From contig JAFACJ010000192.1 of the NCBI GenBank assembly GCA_023425615.1, positions 1 to 5,400 of the forward strand: a DNA stretch of 5,400 bases. The letters run 5' to 3'. Both the position numbers and the translations under genes were made by a program. The stretch comes from Actinomycetes bacterium (lineage in GTDB: Bacteria; Actinomycetota; Actinomycetes; Streptosporangiales; Streptosporangiaceae). The notes below the pieces were generated by a model that was not told where the DNA came from, did not search any database, and saw only the letters and a program-made list of their open reading frames with translations. Positions 1-5,400 of the stretch are shown here, one piece after another (positions within the stretch are counted from its first letter, which is position 1; each line of letters begins with the position of its first letter).

Positions 1-954
1 GCGCTGGCGGCGTCGCTGCTGGGCTGCAAGGCCACCATCTTCATGCCGGCCGGGGCGCCGCTGCCCAAGGTCGAGGCGACCCGCGCCTACGGGGCGGAGA
101 TCGTCTTCCCCGGCGACTCGGTGGACGTCTGCCTGCCCGCCGCCCTGGCGTCCGCGGTGGCGCACGGCGCGGTGTTCATCCACCCCTTCGACCACCCCGA
201 CATCGTCGCCGGGCAGGGCACCCTGGGCCTAGAGATCCTGGAGGAGCGCCCGGACGTCCGCACCGTCGTGGCGGCCGTGGGCGGCGGCGGGCTGGCCTCG
301 GGCCTCGGCGTCGCGCTCAAGGGCGGCGGCTTCACCGGGAGCCTGCTGGGCGTCCAGGCCAAGCGTGCGGCTGCCTTCCCGCCCTCGCTGGCGGCGGGCC
401 ACCCGGTCGGCGTCACACCGAGCCCGACGATGGCCGACGGCATCGCGGTGGGCCGCCCCGGCGAGCTGACCTTCGCGCTGGTCTCGCGGTACGTCGACTC
501 GGTGGTGACCGTCTCGGAGGAGTCGATCTCCCGGGCGATGCTGCTCAGCCTGGAGCGGGCCAAGCAGGTGGTCGAACCGGCGGGCGCCGCCTCGATCGCC
601 GCCCTGCTGGAGCACACCTACGCGATGCGCCCGCCGGTCGTGGCGGTGCTGTCCGGCGGCAACATCGACCCCCTCCTGCTGGCCAAGGTGCTGCGCCACG
701 GCCTGGCCACCGCCGGGCGCTACATGGTGGTGCGGGTGCGCCTCACCGACCGGCCAGGCGCCCTCGTGCGGCTGCTGTCGGAACTGGCCGACCTCGGCGT
801 CAACGTCCTGGACGTCATGCACCAGCGCCTGGCCGCGCGGCTGCACCTGGAGGACGCCGAGGTGGTCCTGCACCTGGAGACCCGCGGCCCCGAGCACAGC
901 GAGGAGGTCGTGGAGCGGCTGCGCAAGCAGAACTACGCGTTCAAACTGTCGTGA
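1..954 (+). CDS. ilvA: Threonine ammonia-lyase (threonine dehydratase), 5'-truncated by window edge
   Basis: This PLP-dependent fold-type II enzyme deaminates L-threonine to 2-oxobutanoate and ammonia in the cytoplasm, either as the first step of isoleucine synthesis or in threonine catabolism. The frame is open from base 1 (ALAASLLGCKATIFMPAGAP...), so the ATG at 43 is internal; 317 residues are visible. The family is about 400 residues, so roughly 80-90 are missing, including the SFKxRGA-type lysine that carries PLP. Visible landmarks are the phosphate-binding glycine loop VGGGGLASG (Gly at window residues 94-97) and the LSGGNID motif, whose Ser218 should contact the PLP pyridine nitrogen. 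From about residue 241 there is one ACT-type domain (RVRLTDRPGALVRLLSEL). One ACT domain separates it from the long two-domain biosynthetic IlvA and from E. coli TdcB, which has none. The ACT domain implies allosteric control by an amino acid, but the ligand cannot be read here. The gene converges on the peptidase genes and ends with TGA at 952-954. The choice between biosynthetic and catabolic roles is open. Confidence 0.95.
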   Translation, partial: ALAASLLGCKATIFMPAGAPLPKVEATRAYGAEIVFPGDSVDVCLPAALASAVAHGAVFIHPFDHPDIVAGQGTLGLEILEERPDVRTVVAAVGGGGLASGLGVALKGGGFTGSLLGVQAKRAAAFPPSLAAGHPVGVTPSPTMADGIAVGRPGELTFALVSRYVDSVVTVSEESISRAMLLSLERAKQVVEPAGAASIAALLEHTYAMRPPVVAVLSGGNIDPLLLAKVLRHGLATAGRYMVVRVRLTDRPGALVRLLSELADLGVNVLDVMHQRLAARLHLEDAEVVLHLETRGPEHSEEVVERLRKQNYAFKLS

Positions 955-957
955 GAG

Positions 958-976
958 GGGGCGGGGAGCCCGCCCC
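958..976. terminator. GC-rich hairpin between convergent genes, probable bidirectional terminator
   Basis: A perfect 8-bp inverted repeat, GGGGCGGG / CCCGCCCC, flanks a 3-nt GAG loop. It nearly fills the 27-bp gap between the stop of the threonine ammonia-lyase gene and the stop of the convergent peptidase gene. It starts 3 nt after one stop and 5 nt after the other. No T-run follows on either strand, so it is not a canonical intrinsic terminator. GC-rich hairpins without a U-tract are often placed like this in actinomycetes. The role in termination is inferred from position and stem strength. Confidence 0.55.
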
Positions 977-981
977 GCCCG

Positions 982-2385
982 TCACGGCTTCGGCTTGCCC
1001 GCGGTGTACACCCACTTCTTGAACAGGGCGTCGAGCTGCTTCCCACTGAACTTCTCGGCGTAGTTCTGGAACTGCTTGGTGCTGACCAGCCCGCCCCGGT
1101 GGAGGGAGAGCCAGCTGCGCAGGAGCCGGAAGAAGACGTCGTCCCCGAGTTCCTTGCGCAGCGCGTGGACGGCCATCGCGCCCCGCTGGTAGACGAGGTT
1201 GTCGAAGATGTGGTCGCGTCCGGGGTCGGCGAGCACGCCCTTCCAGACGTCCGCGCCGGGACCGGCGTTGTAGGCGGTCTGGAAGATCTGCTGCGCGGTG
1301 CGCCCGCCGGTCTTCTCGCTCCACAGCCACTCGGCGTAGGTGGCGAAGCCCTCGTTCAGCCAGATGTCGCGCCACTTGGCGGGGGTGACGCTGTCGCCGA
1401 ACCACTGGTGCGCCAGCTCGTGGACGATCAGGTCGTCCGGCGGGTTCTGGTCCTTGGTGCTCCAGTCGTGGACGGGACGGCCCTGGGCCTCCAGGGAGTA
1501 GCCGATGTTCAGCTCGTCCACGATGCCGCCGGTCGAGCTGAACGGGTAGGGCCCGAAGAGCTTGGACTGCCACTTCAGCACGGCCCTGGTCTTCTTGTCG
1601 TAGGACGCGAGCTGCTTGGCCGAGGAGGCGAGGGTCGTGTCGAACGCGGTGAAGCTCGGCAGCCCGCCGGTCTTGGTGCGGAGCGTCCGGTAGGAGCCGA
1701 TGGCGACCATGGACAGCTCGCTGGACATGGGCTGGCGCATCCGCCAGCGGTAGACCGCCTTGCCGTCCTTGACCCTGCGGTTGACGAAGTCGCCGTTGGC
1801 CACCGCCGTCAGCTTCCTGGGGACGATCACGGTGAAGGAGTAGGTCGCCTTGTCCTTCGGCGTGTCGTTGACCGGGTACCAGGTGGCCGAGCCGAACGGC
1901 TGGTTGAGCGCGACGGCGCCGTCGGCGGTGGTGATCCAGCCGGAGGCGCCGAGCAGCTTGTCGGAGATCTTGACGGGCTTGCCCGCGTAGGCGACCTTGA
2001 CGGTGAACTTCCGGCCCTGGCGCAGCCCCTTGGCGGGGGTGACGATCAGCTCCTGGAAGCCCGAGCGCTTCCACTTGGCGGTCTTGCCGTTGACCTCGAC
2101 GGTCTGGACGGTCAGCCCGTGCAGGTCGAGGTTGAAGCGCGACAGGTTCTGCGACGCCGTCGCGGTGATGGTCGCCGTGCCCGTGAGGTACGCGCCGGCC
2201 GGGTCGTAGTCCAGCCGCAGCCCGTAGTGGCGGACGTCATACCCGCCGTTGCCCATGGCGGGAAAATAGGGATCGCCGGCGCCCGCCGCGCCGGGACGAT
2301 AGGTCACCGAGGCGTCGGCGGACACCGGCAGCAGAACCAGCGCTGCCGTCAGAGTGGTGGCGGCCAGCAGCCGGGGGACGGTCAT
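982..2385 (-). CDS. Secreted compact M1-family zinc metallopeptidase (downstream copy of three)
   Basis: A predicted secreted zinc aminopeptidase-like enzyme of 467 residues. I chose the ATG at 2385: AGGAG ends 8 nt upstream, whereas the in-frame TTG one codon earlier would leave only 5 nt. The signal peptide has Arg5, a hydrophobic core at residues 6-21 and an AxA site (ADA) giving cleavage after residue 25. The N-terminal beta-rich domain starts near GNGGYDV and contains the M1 motif WYPVNDTPKDKATY. The catalytic domain has HELAH (His322, Glu323, His326), the third zinc ligand Glu345 in WLNEGFATY, and the transition-state Tyr399 in VYQRGAM. The GAMEN exopeptidase motif is replaced by YSLEAQ; Glu299 still aligns with its Glu. 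This copy has 23 residues between that Glu and the first His, against 19 in its two paralogues. The protein ends about 68 residues after Tyr399, so the large C-terminal M1 domain is absent. It is the most divergent of the three copies by eye, for example VNDTPKDKATY against SNDHPSDKATFD. Family and active site are clear; the substrate is unknown. Confidence 0.95.
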   Translation of the reverse strand: MTVPRLLAATTLTAALVLLPVSADASVTYRPGAAGAGDPYFPAMGNGGYDVRHYGLRLDYDPAGAYLTGTATITATASQNLSRFNLDLHGLTVQTVEVNGKTAKWKRSGFQELIVTPAKGLRQGRKFTVKVAYAGKPVKISDKLLGASGWITTADGAVALNQPFGSATWYPVNDTPKDKATYSFTVIVPRKLTAVANGDFVNRRVKDGKAVYRWRMRQPMSSELSMVAIGSYRTLRTKTGGLPSFTAFDTTLASSAKQLASYDKKTRAVLKWQSKLFGPYPFSSTGGIVDELNIGYSLEAQGRPVHDWSTKDQNPPDDLIVHELAHQWFGDSVTPAKWRDIWLNEGFATYAEWLWSEKTGGRTAQQIFQTAYNAGPGADVWKGVLADPGRDHIFDNLVYQRGAMAVHALRKELGDDVFFRLLRSWLSLHRGGLVSTKQFQNYAEKFSGKQLDALFKKWVYTAGKPKP

Positions 2386-2393
2386 CAACGGTG

Positions 2394-2398
2394 CTCCT
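2394..2398 (-). promoter_or_regulatory. Ribosome binding site (AGGAG) that fixes the start of the third peptidase gene
   Basis: On the minus strand the leader reads ACAGGAGCACCGTTGATG. AGGAG lies 8 nt before the ATG at 2385 and 5 nt before the in-frame TTG at 2388. The spacing and the stronger codon favour the ATG. This is the clearest Shine-Dalgarno sequence in the window; no comparable one precedes the peptidase gene that starts at 3891. Confidence 0.7.
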
Positions 2399-2458
2399 GT
2401 CGCGGGGGACTGCTCTTTTCTACCCGTGGAACACCGTATAAGCGGGTAACGACACGGT
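2399..2458 (-). promoter_or_regulatory. Possible promoter/operator region of the third peptidase gene
   Basis: This stretch between the hairpin and the ribosome binding site is conspicuously richer in A/T than its surroundings; on the minus strand it includes CTTATACGGTGTT and GGGTAGAAAAGAG. TACGGT (TAnnnT) is a possible -10, but I see no good TTGACA-like -35 at 16-18 nt, so the sigma-factor class is undetermined. An inverted repeat, TACCCG (2421-2426) and CGGGTA (2443-2448) with a 16-nt spacer, brackets the candidate -10 and could be an operator or a cruciform-like element. The arms are only 6 bp, so chance is possible. The location upstream of a gene with its own strong RBS supports a promoter here, but this is inference. 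Confidence 0.3.
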
Positions 2459-2477
2459 CTCCGGCGACCCGCCGGAG
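2459..2477 (-). terminator. Hairpin directly after the middle peptidase gene, probable terminator or attenuating stem
   Basis: On the minus strand a perfect 8-bp stem, CTCCGGCG / CGCCGGAG with a GGT loop, starts one base after the TGA of the peptidase gene ending at 2479. No U-tract follows. It has the same stem and loop lengths as the convergent hairpin at 958-976. It may terminate or reduce read-through from the two upstream peptidase genes into the third, or stabilise the 3' end of their mRNA. Confidence 0.5.
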
Positions 2478-2478
2478 G

Positions 2479-3891
2479 TCACCAGCTGCCCTTCTTGGGC
2501 TTGCCCTTCTGGTAGAGCCAGACCTGGAAGAGCTTGTCGAGCTTCTTGCCCGAGACGCGCTCGGCCAGGGCGATGAACTCGTCGGTGTCGCCGTAGCCGT
2601 TCCTGCGCTCGGCGGCCCAGGTTCGCAGGATCTGGAAGAAGGCGCGGTCGCCGACCTTTCGGCGCAGTGCCTCCAGGGTCATCGCGCCGCGGATGTAGAC
2701 GGAGAAGCCGAACATCTCGGCCTTGCCGGGCCTGCCGGGGACCGGGCTGAGCGCGGGCGAGGTGCCCGACTGCCGGTAGTAGCGGTCGAAGGTCTTGCGG
2801 GTGTTCTCCTTGCGGTTCTTGCGCTCCCGCCAGAGCCACTCGACGTAGGTGGCGAAGCCCTCGTTCAGCCAGATGTCCTGCCAGCGCCGCAGGGTCACGC
2901 TGTTGCCGAACCACTGGTGGGCGATCTCGTGCACGATGAACGCCTCGTCGGGCACGAAGCCGCCGTAGACCGGGCGGCTCTGCGTCTCCAGCGCGTAGCC
3001 GAGCTGGGGGTCGTCGACGATGGCGCCGGCGGTCTGGAACGGGTAGGGCCCGAAGAGCCGCTGCTGCCAGCGCACCGCCTTGATCGTGGTGTCGTGCACC
3101 TTCTTCAGCGACTTGCTGTACTTGGGGTCGACCGCGGTGATGACCTTCACTCCCGCCGCCGTGCTGCGCCGCTCCACGAACTTCCCGATGGCCACGGTCG
3201 CCAGGTAGGTGGCCATCGGGGTGCGCTCGTGCCAGCGGAAGGTCGTCTGGCCGTCCTCGGCGTCGGGCTCGTCCGGCTCGCCGTTGGCGTACGCCTTCAG
3301 CCCGGACGGGACGGTGATCGCGAAGTCGAAGGTCGCCTTGTCGCTGGGGTGGTCGTTGGACGGCAGCCAGGTGGAGGCGCCGTCGGGCTGGGCGGTGACG
3401 ACCGCGCCGTCCCGCGACTTGTTCCAGCCGTAGGCGCCGAGACCCGGGTTGCTCAGGGAGCGCGGCGTCCCGGCGTAGGAGACCACGGTCTTGAACGCGG
3501 TGTCCTTCTCGACCGGCTTCGGCGGGGTGATGACCAGCTCCTCGCCGTCGCGCTCGTACTTGACGGGCTTGCCGTCCAGGGTCACCTCGGTGATCGGGGG
3601 ACCCTGGTAGTCGAGGTCGAAGGAGGTCAGGTCCTGGGTGGCCACCGCGGAGACCTCCACGGTGGCCGCGACCTTGTGTCCCGCCGGGGTGAACTTCAGG
3701 TCCACCTGGTAGTTGCGGACGTCATAGCCTCCGTTGCCGTCCTTGGGGAAGTACTCGTCGCCGAGTCCGGGGGCGCCCGGCCCCGCCGGGGCCCCCATCG
3801 CTCCGGCGCCGGCTCCCGGGGTCAAGCCCATCAGGAGCACCGCCGCGGTCCCTGCCGCCACTGTTCGAAACCCATGCACGGCACCCACCAT
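2479..3891 (-). CDS. Secreted compact M1-family zinc metallopeptidase (middle copy of three)
   Basis: A predicted secreted gluzincin of 470 residues. The export signal is MVGAVHGFR, a hydrophobic stretch at about residues 10-23, and a Gly/Ala-rich c-region with candidate signal peptidase I sites around residues 28-34. There is no lipobox Cys. An Ala/Pro/Gly spacer precedes GNGGYDV and the N-terminal M1 domain, which carries TWLPSNDHPSDKATFD. The active site is complete: HEIAH (His321, Glu322, His325), Glu344 in WLNEGFATY, and Tyr399 in VYIRGAM. The GAMEN position reads YALETQ, with Glu302 as the likely N-terminus-binding residue. A very basic segment (RERKNRKENTRK) follows the zinc helix. The chain ends about 71 residues after Tyr399, so the C-terminal M1 superhelix is absent. 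The ATG at 3891 is the only credible start upstream of the hydrophobic core apart from nearby in-frame GTGs at 3888 and 3879. No Shine-Dalgarno precedes it, and the frame upstream is open back to the stop codon of the upstream peptidase gene without another start. The 66-bp gap (3892-3957) shows no strong hairpin or convincing promoter, so co-transcription with the upstream paralogue is plausible. Confidence 0.95.
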   Translation of the reverse strand: MVGAVHGFRTVAAGTAAVLLMGLTPGAGAGAMGAPAGPGAPGLGDEYFPKDGNGGYDVRNYQVDLKFTPAGHKVAATVEVSAVATQDLTSFDLDYQGPPITEVTLDGKPVKYERDGEELVITPPKPVEKDTAFKTVVSYAGTPRSLSNPGLGAYGWNKSRDGAVVTAQPDGASTWLPSNDHPSDKATFDFAITVPSGLKAYANGEPDEPDAEDGQTTFRWHERTPMATYLATVAIGKFVERRSTAAGVKVITAVDPKYSKSLKKVHDTTIKAVRWQQRLFGPYPFQTAGAIVDDPQLGYALETQSRPVYGGFVPDEAFIVHEIAHQWFGNSVTLRRWQDIWLNEGFATYVEWLWRERKNRKENTRKTFDRYYRQSGTSPALSPVPGRPGKAEMFGFSVYIRGAMTLEALRRKVGDRAFFQILRTWAAERRNGYGDTDEFIALAERVSGKKLDKLFQVWLYQKGKPKKGSW

Positions 3892-3957
3892 GCGCGGCGG
3901 GTGCGGGGGTGTCGCGGGCGCACACGGTACTTGGCCGAGTGCTGACCGCGGATCTAC

Positions 3958-5400
3958 TCAGCGCGGGGGACGGGAGGGGGTGTACAGCCAGGACTGGAAG
4001 AAGGCGGACAGCTCCTGCCCCGACACCTGCTCGGCGAGCTCGGTGAACTGGGCGGTGGTGGCGTTGCCGTACCGGTGGTCGCGTGCCCACCGGCGCAGCA
4101 GCGCGAAGAACTTCTCGTCCCCGATCCTCGCCCGCAGCGCGTGGAGGGTCATCGCGCCGCGGTCGTAGACGGCGAAGGGGTCGAAGAGCCGGGTGCGGCC
4201 GGGGTCGCCGGTGGGCACCTGCCAGGCGGTGGCCGGTGTCTCGTTGTAGAGCCGCTCGAACCGGGCGTCCAGCGGGTAGCGCCCGGAGCGGTCGTCCCAG
4301 ATCCACTCGGCGTAGCTGGCGAAGCCCTCGTTGAGCCAGATGTCCTTCCACTGGGTGACGCTGACGCTGTCGCCGAACCACTGGTGCGCCAGTTCGTGGG
4401 CGACGATCGCCTCGGAGGGTTCGAAGTCGCCGTAGATCGAGCGGGACTGGGTCTCCAGCGCGAAGCTCACCGCGGCGTTGTCGATGACCCCGCCGGTGCT
4501 GTCAAACGGGTAGTCGCCGAAGAGCTTGGCCCACTCGTCGGTGATCCGCGCCTTGGTCTCGTAGAACCCGTCGACCGTGGGGGAGCGGATGCCGGAGTCG
4601 ACCGCCACCAGGATGGGGATGCCGCCGGGTGTGGTGCCCTGCTTCACCTTGAAGTCGCCGACGGCGAGCATGGCCAGGTAGGTGGCCATCGGCTGCTTGA
4701 CGCTCCACCTGGTGGTGGTCATCCCGTTCTTCGTGGTCGCCGTGCCGCTCTCCCCGTTGCTGACGGCGGTGAGGTTCTGCGGGACGGTCAGGGTGATGTC
4801 GAAGGTCGCCTTGTCGCTGGGGTGGTCGTTGGAGGGGAACCAGGTGTGGGCGCCGCTGGGCTGGCAGGCGACGGCGACGCCGTCGGGGGTGCTCACCCAT
4901 CCGTAGGTGTCGAGGATGGGGTCCTTGACCGGCTGCGGGGTGCCGGAGTAGGCGACGGTGACGGTGAAGTCGCTGCCGCCGGCGATCGTGGCGGACGGCT
5001 TGACGACGAGTTCGGATCCCTCGCGGTCGAAGGTCGCCTTCCGTCCGTTGACCTTGATCTGGGAGACGTCCAGGCCGGTGAGGTCGAGGTTGAACTCCAG
5101 CATCTCCTGCTGTGCGTGCGCCTTGATGACGGCGGTGCCCTCCAGCGCCTTCCGCCGGTTCTTGGGGACGATCTTCAGATCGAGGGCGTAGTGCAGGACG
5201 TCGTAGCCGCCGTTGCCGTCGCCCGGCACGTAGGGGTCTCCGGCGGACTCCCTGGTGGGCGTCACCGCGGTGGAGCCGGGGGAGGGCGCGGGGACGGTCG
5301 TGGACGCGGTGGGCGTCGGCGCGGGCGCGGGCGCGCGGTCCAGGCAGCCGGCGCTCAGCGCGGCGGCCAAGGCGAGGGGAAGTGCCGCCGCGGCGGGACG
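3958..5400 (-). CDS. Predicted lipoprotein M1-family zinc metallopeptidase (upstream copy of three), 5'-truncated by window edge
   Basis: The frame is open to the last base, giving 480 visible residues. Reading from 5400, the N-terminus is RPAAAALPLALAAALSAGC: the hydrophobic core of a lipoprotein signal peptide ending in the lipobox LSAGC. The TTG at 5370 is therefore a leucine inside the signal peptide, and the true start lies just beyond the window. The Cys (codon 5344-5346) should be lipidated, followed by an Ala/Pro/Thr/Ser-rich tether of about 30 residues and then GNGGYDV. Counting the Cys as 1, the catalytic residues are HELAH (His317, Glu318, His321), Glu340 in WLNEGFASY and Tyr394 in VYDRGAM. 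The GAMEN position reads FALETQ (Glu298). The N-terminal domain holds TWFPSNDHPSDKATFD, closest to the middle copy. The C-terminal M1 domain is missing, as in the other two. The inferred role is surface-anchored peptide trimming or nutrient peptide hydrolysis, with no evidence of a specific substrate. Confidence 0.93.
   Translation of the reverse strand, partial: RPAAAALPLALAAALSAGCLDRAPAPAPTPTASTTVPAPSPGSTAVTPTRESAGDPYVPGDGNGGYDVLHYALDLKIVPKNRRKALEGTAVIKAHAQQEMLEFNLDLTGLDVSQIKVNGRKATFDREGSELVVKPSATIAGGSDFTVTVAYSGTPQPVKDPILDTYGWVSTPDGVAVACQPSGAHTWFPSNDHPSDKATFDITLTVPQNLTAVSNGESGTATTKNGMTTTRWSVKQPMATYLAMLAVGDFKVKQGTTPGGIPILVAVDSGIRSPTVDGFYETKARITDEWAKLFGDYPFDSTGGVIDNAAVSFALETQSRSIYGDFEPSEAIVAHELAHQWFGDSVSVTQWKDIWLNEGFASYAEWIWDDRSGRYPLDARFERLYNETPATAWQVPTGDPGRTRLFDPFAVYDRGAMTLHALRARIGDEKFFALLRRWARDHRYGNATTAQFTELAEQVSGQELSAFFQSWLYTPSRPPR
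5318..5335. repeat. Three-copy hexanucleotide repeat in the lipoprotein linker
   Basis: Three exact tandem copies of GGCGCG (+ strand) encode the Ala-Pro dipeptides of the tether just after the lipidated Cys. The six-base unit means gain or loss of a copy would stay in frame and change only tether length. Such low-complexity Ala-Pro linkers are common in actinobacterial lipoproteins. Confidence 0.5.

Noticed and set aside
87..926. Minus-strand frames opposite the threonine ammonia-lyase gene
   Set aside because: The plus frame carries the PLP-binding loops and an ACT domain with no interruption; the antisense translations look like compositional artefacts.
43..954. ATG at 43 as the start of the threonine ammonia-lyase gene
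   Set aside because: The same frame is open to base 1 and encodes ALAASLLGCKATIF, conserved sequence of this family that lies well inside the protein. The gene is cut by the window edge and does not start here.
941..2074. Other minus-strand frames overlapping the peptidase genes (for example 941-2074, 2420-2914, 3722-4381, 4502-4900)
   Set aside because: They are Arg/Pro/Ala/His-rich shifted readings of the same peptidase DNA. I checked whether they signal frameshifts, but each peptidase frame is complete from N-terminal motif to C-terminus, so they are shadows.
2452..3928. Shared heptamer ACACGGT (2452-2458 and 3922-3928) upstream of two peptidase genes as a common regulatory box
   Set aside because: It is only 7 bases, lies at different distances from the two start codons (about 67 and 31 nt), and its flanks do not match; chance is sufficient.
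1099..3945. A 948-codon plus-strand open frame running antisense through two peptidase genes
   Set aside because: Its translation is low-complexity, rich in Gly/Ala/Val/Arg/Leu, with no recognisable domain. It spans two genes and the gap between them, and each of those genes has a full catalytic motif set on the minus strand. Long antisense frames are expected where GC-rich third positions suppress stop codons.
1..5400. Mobile element, CRISPR, tRNA/rRNA or defence-type system
   Set aside because: No transposase or integrase motifs, terminal repeats, regularly spaced repeats or RNA-gene signatures were seen. Composition looks even across the window, and the metallopeptidases show normal export signals and no link to an immune cassette.

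Overview
The window is very GC-rich, with GC-loaded third codon positions, secreted proteins with Ala-rich signal peptides and almost no intergenic DNA. This points to a high-GC actinomycete. A Streptosporangiales- or Streptomyces-like host is my impression only and is not proven by the sequence.

Layout. Positions 1-954 (+) hold the 3' part of a threonine ammonia-lyase gene (ilvA, the form with one C-terminal ACT domain); its 5' end lies outside the window. After a 27-bp convergent gap holding a strong GC hairpin, the rest of the window (982-5400) is on the minus strand. It is a tandem array of three paralogous compact M1-family zinc metallopeptidases. In transcription order these are: 5400-3958 (5' end outside the window, predicted lipoprotein), 3891-2479 (predicted secreted) and 2385-982 (predicted secreted). 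All three keep the complete gluzincin site (HExxH, a Glu 18 residues further on, and the downstream Tyr). All three also keep an M1 N-terminal domain that begins with a shared GNGGYDV motif. They stop after about 460-470 residues, so they lack the large C-terminal domain of aminopeptidase N.

How the genes relate. ilvA is a cytoplasmic branched-chain amino acid or threonine catabolism enzyme and is not transcriptionally linked to the peptidases. The peptidases look like products of local duplication. The upstream two are the closer pair by eye, and short exact nucleotide matches remain between neighbours. One copy appears to be tethered to the membrane and two released, which suggests extracytoplasmic peptide processing or scavenging; the substrates are unknown. 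The 66-bp gap between the first two peptidase genes shows no clear terminator, so they may be co-transcribed. The 90-bp gap before the third holds a hairpin, an AT-rich patch with an inverted repeat, and a good ribosome binding site, so the third may have its own promoter.

No RNA gene, mobile element, CRISPR array or defence-type system was seen. The most notable content is the triplicated, variant-motif M1 peptidase cluster.
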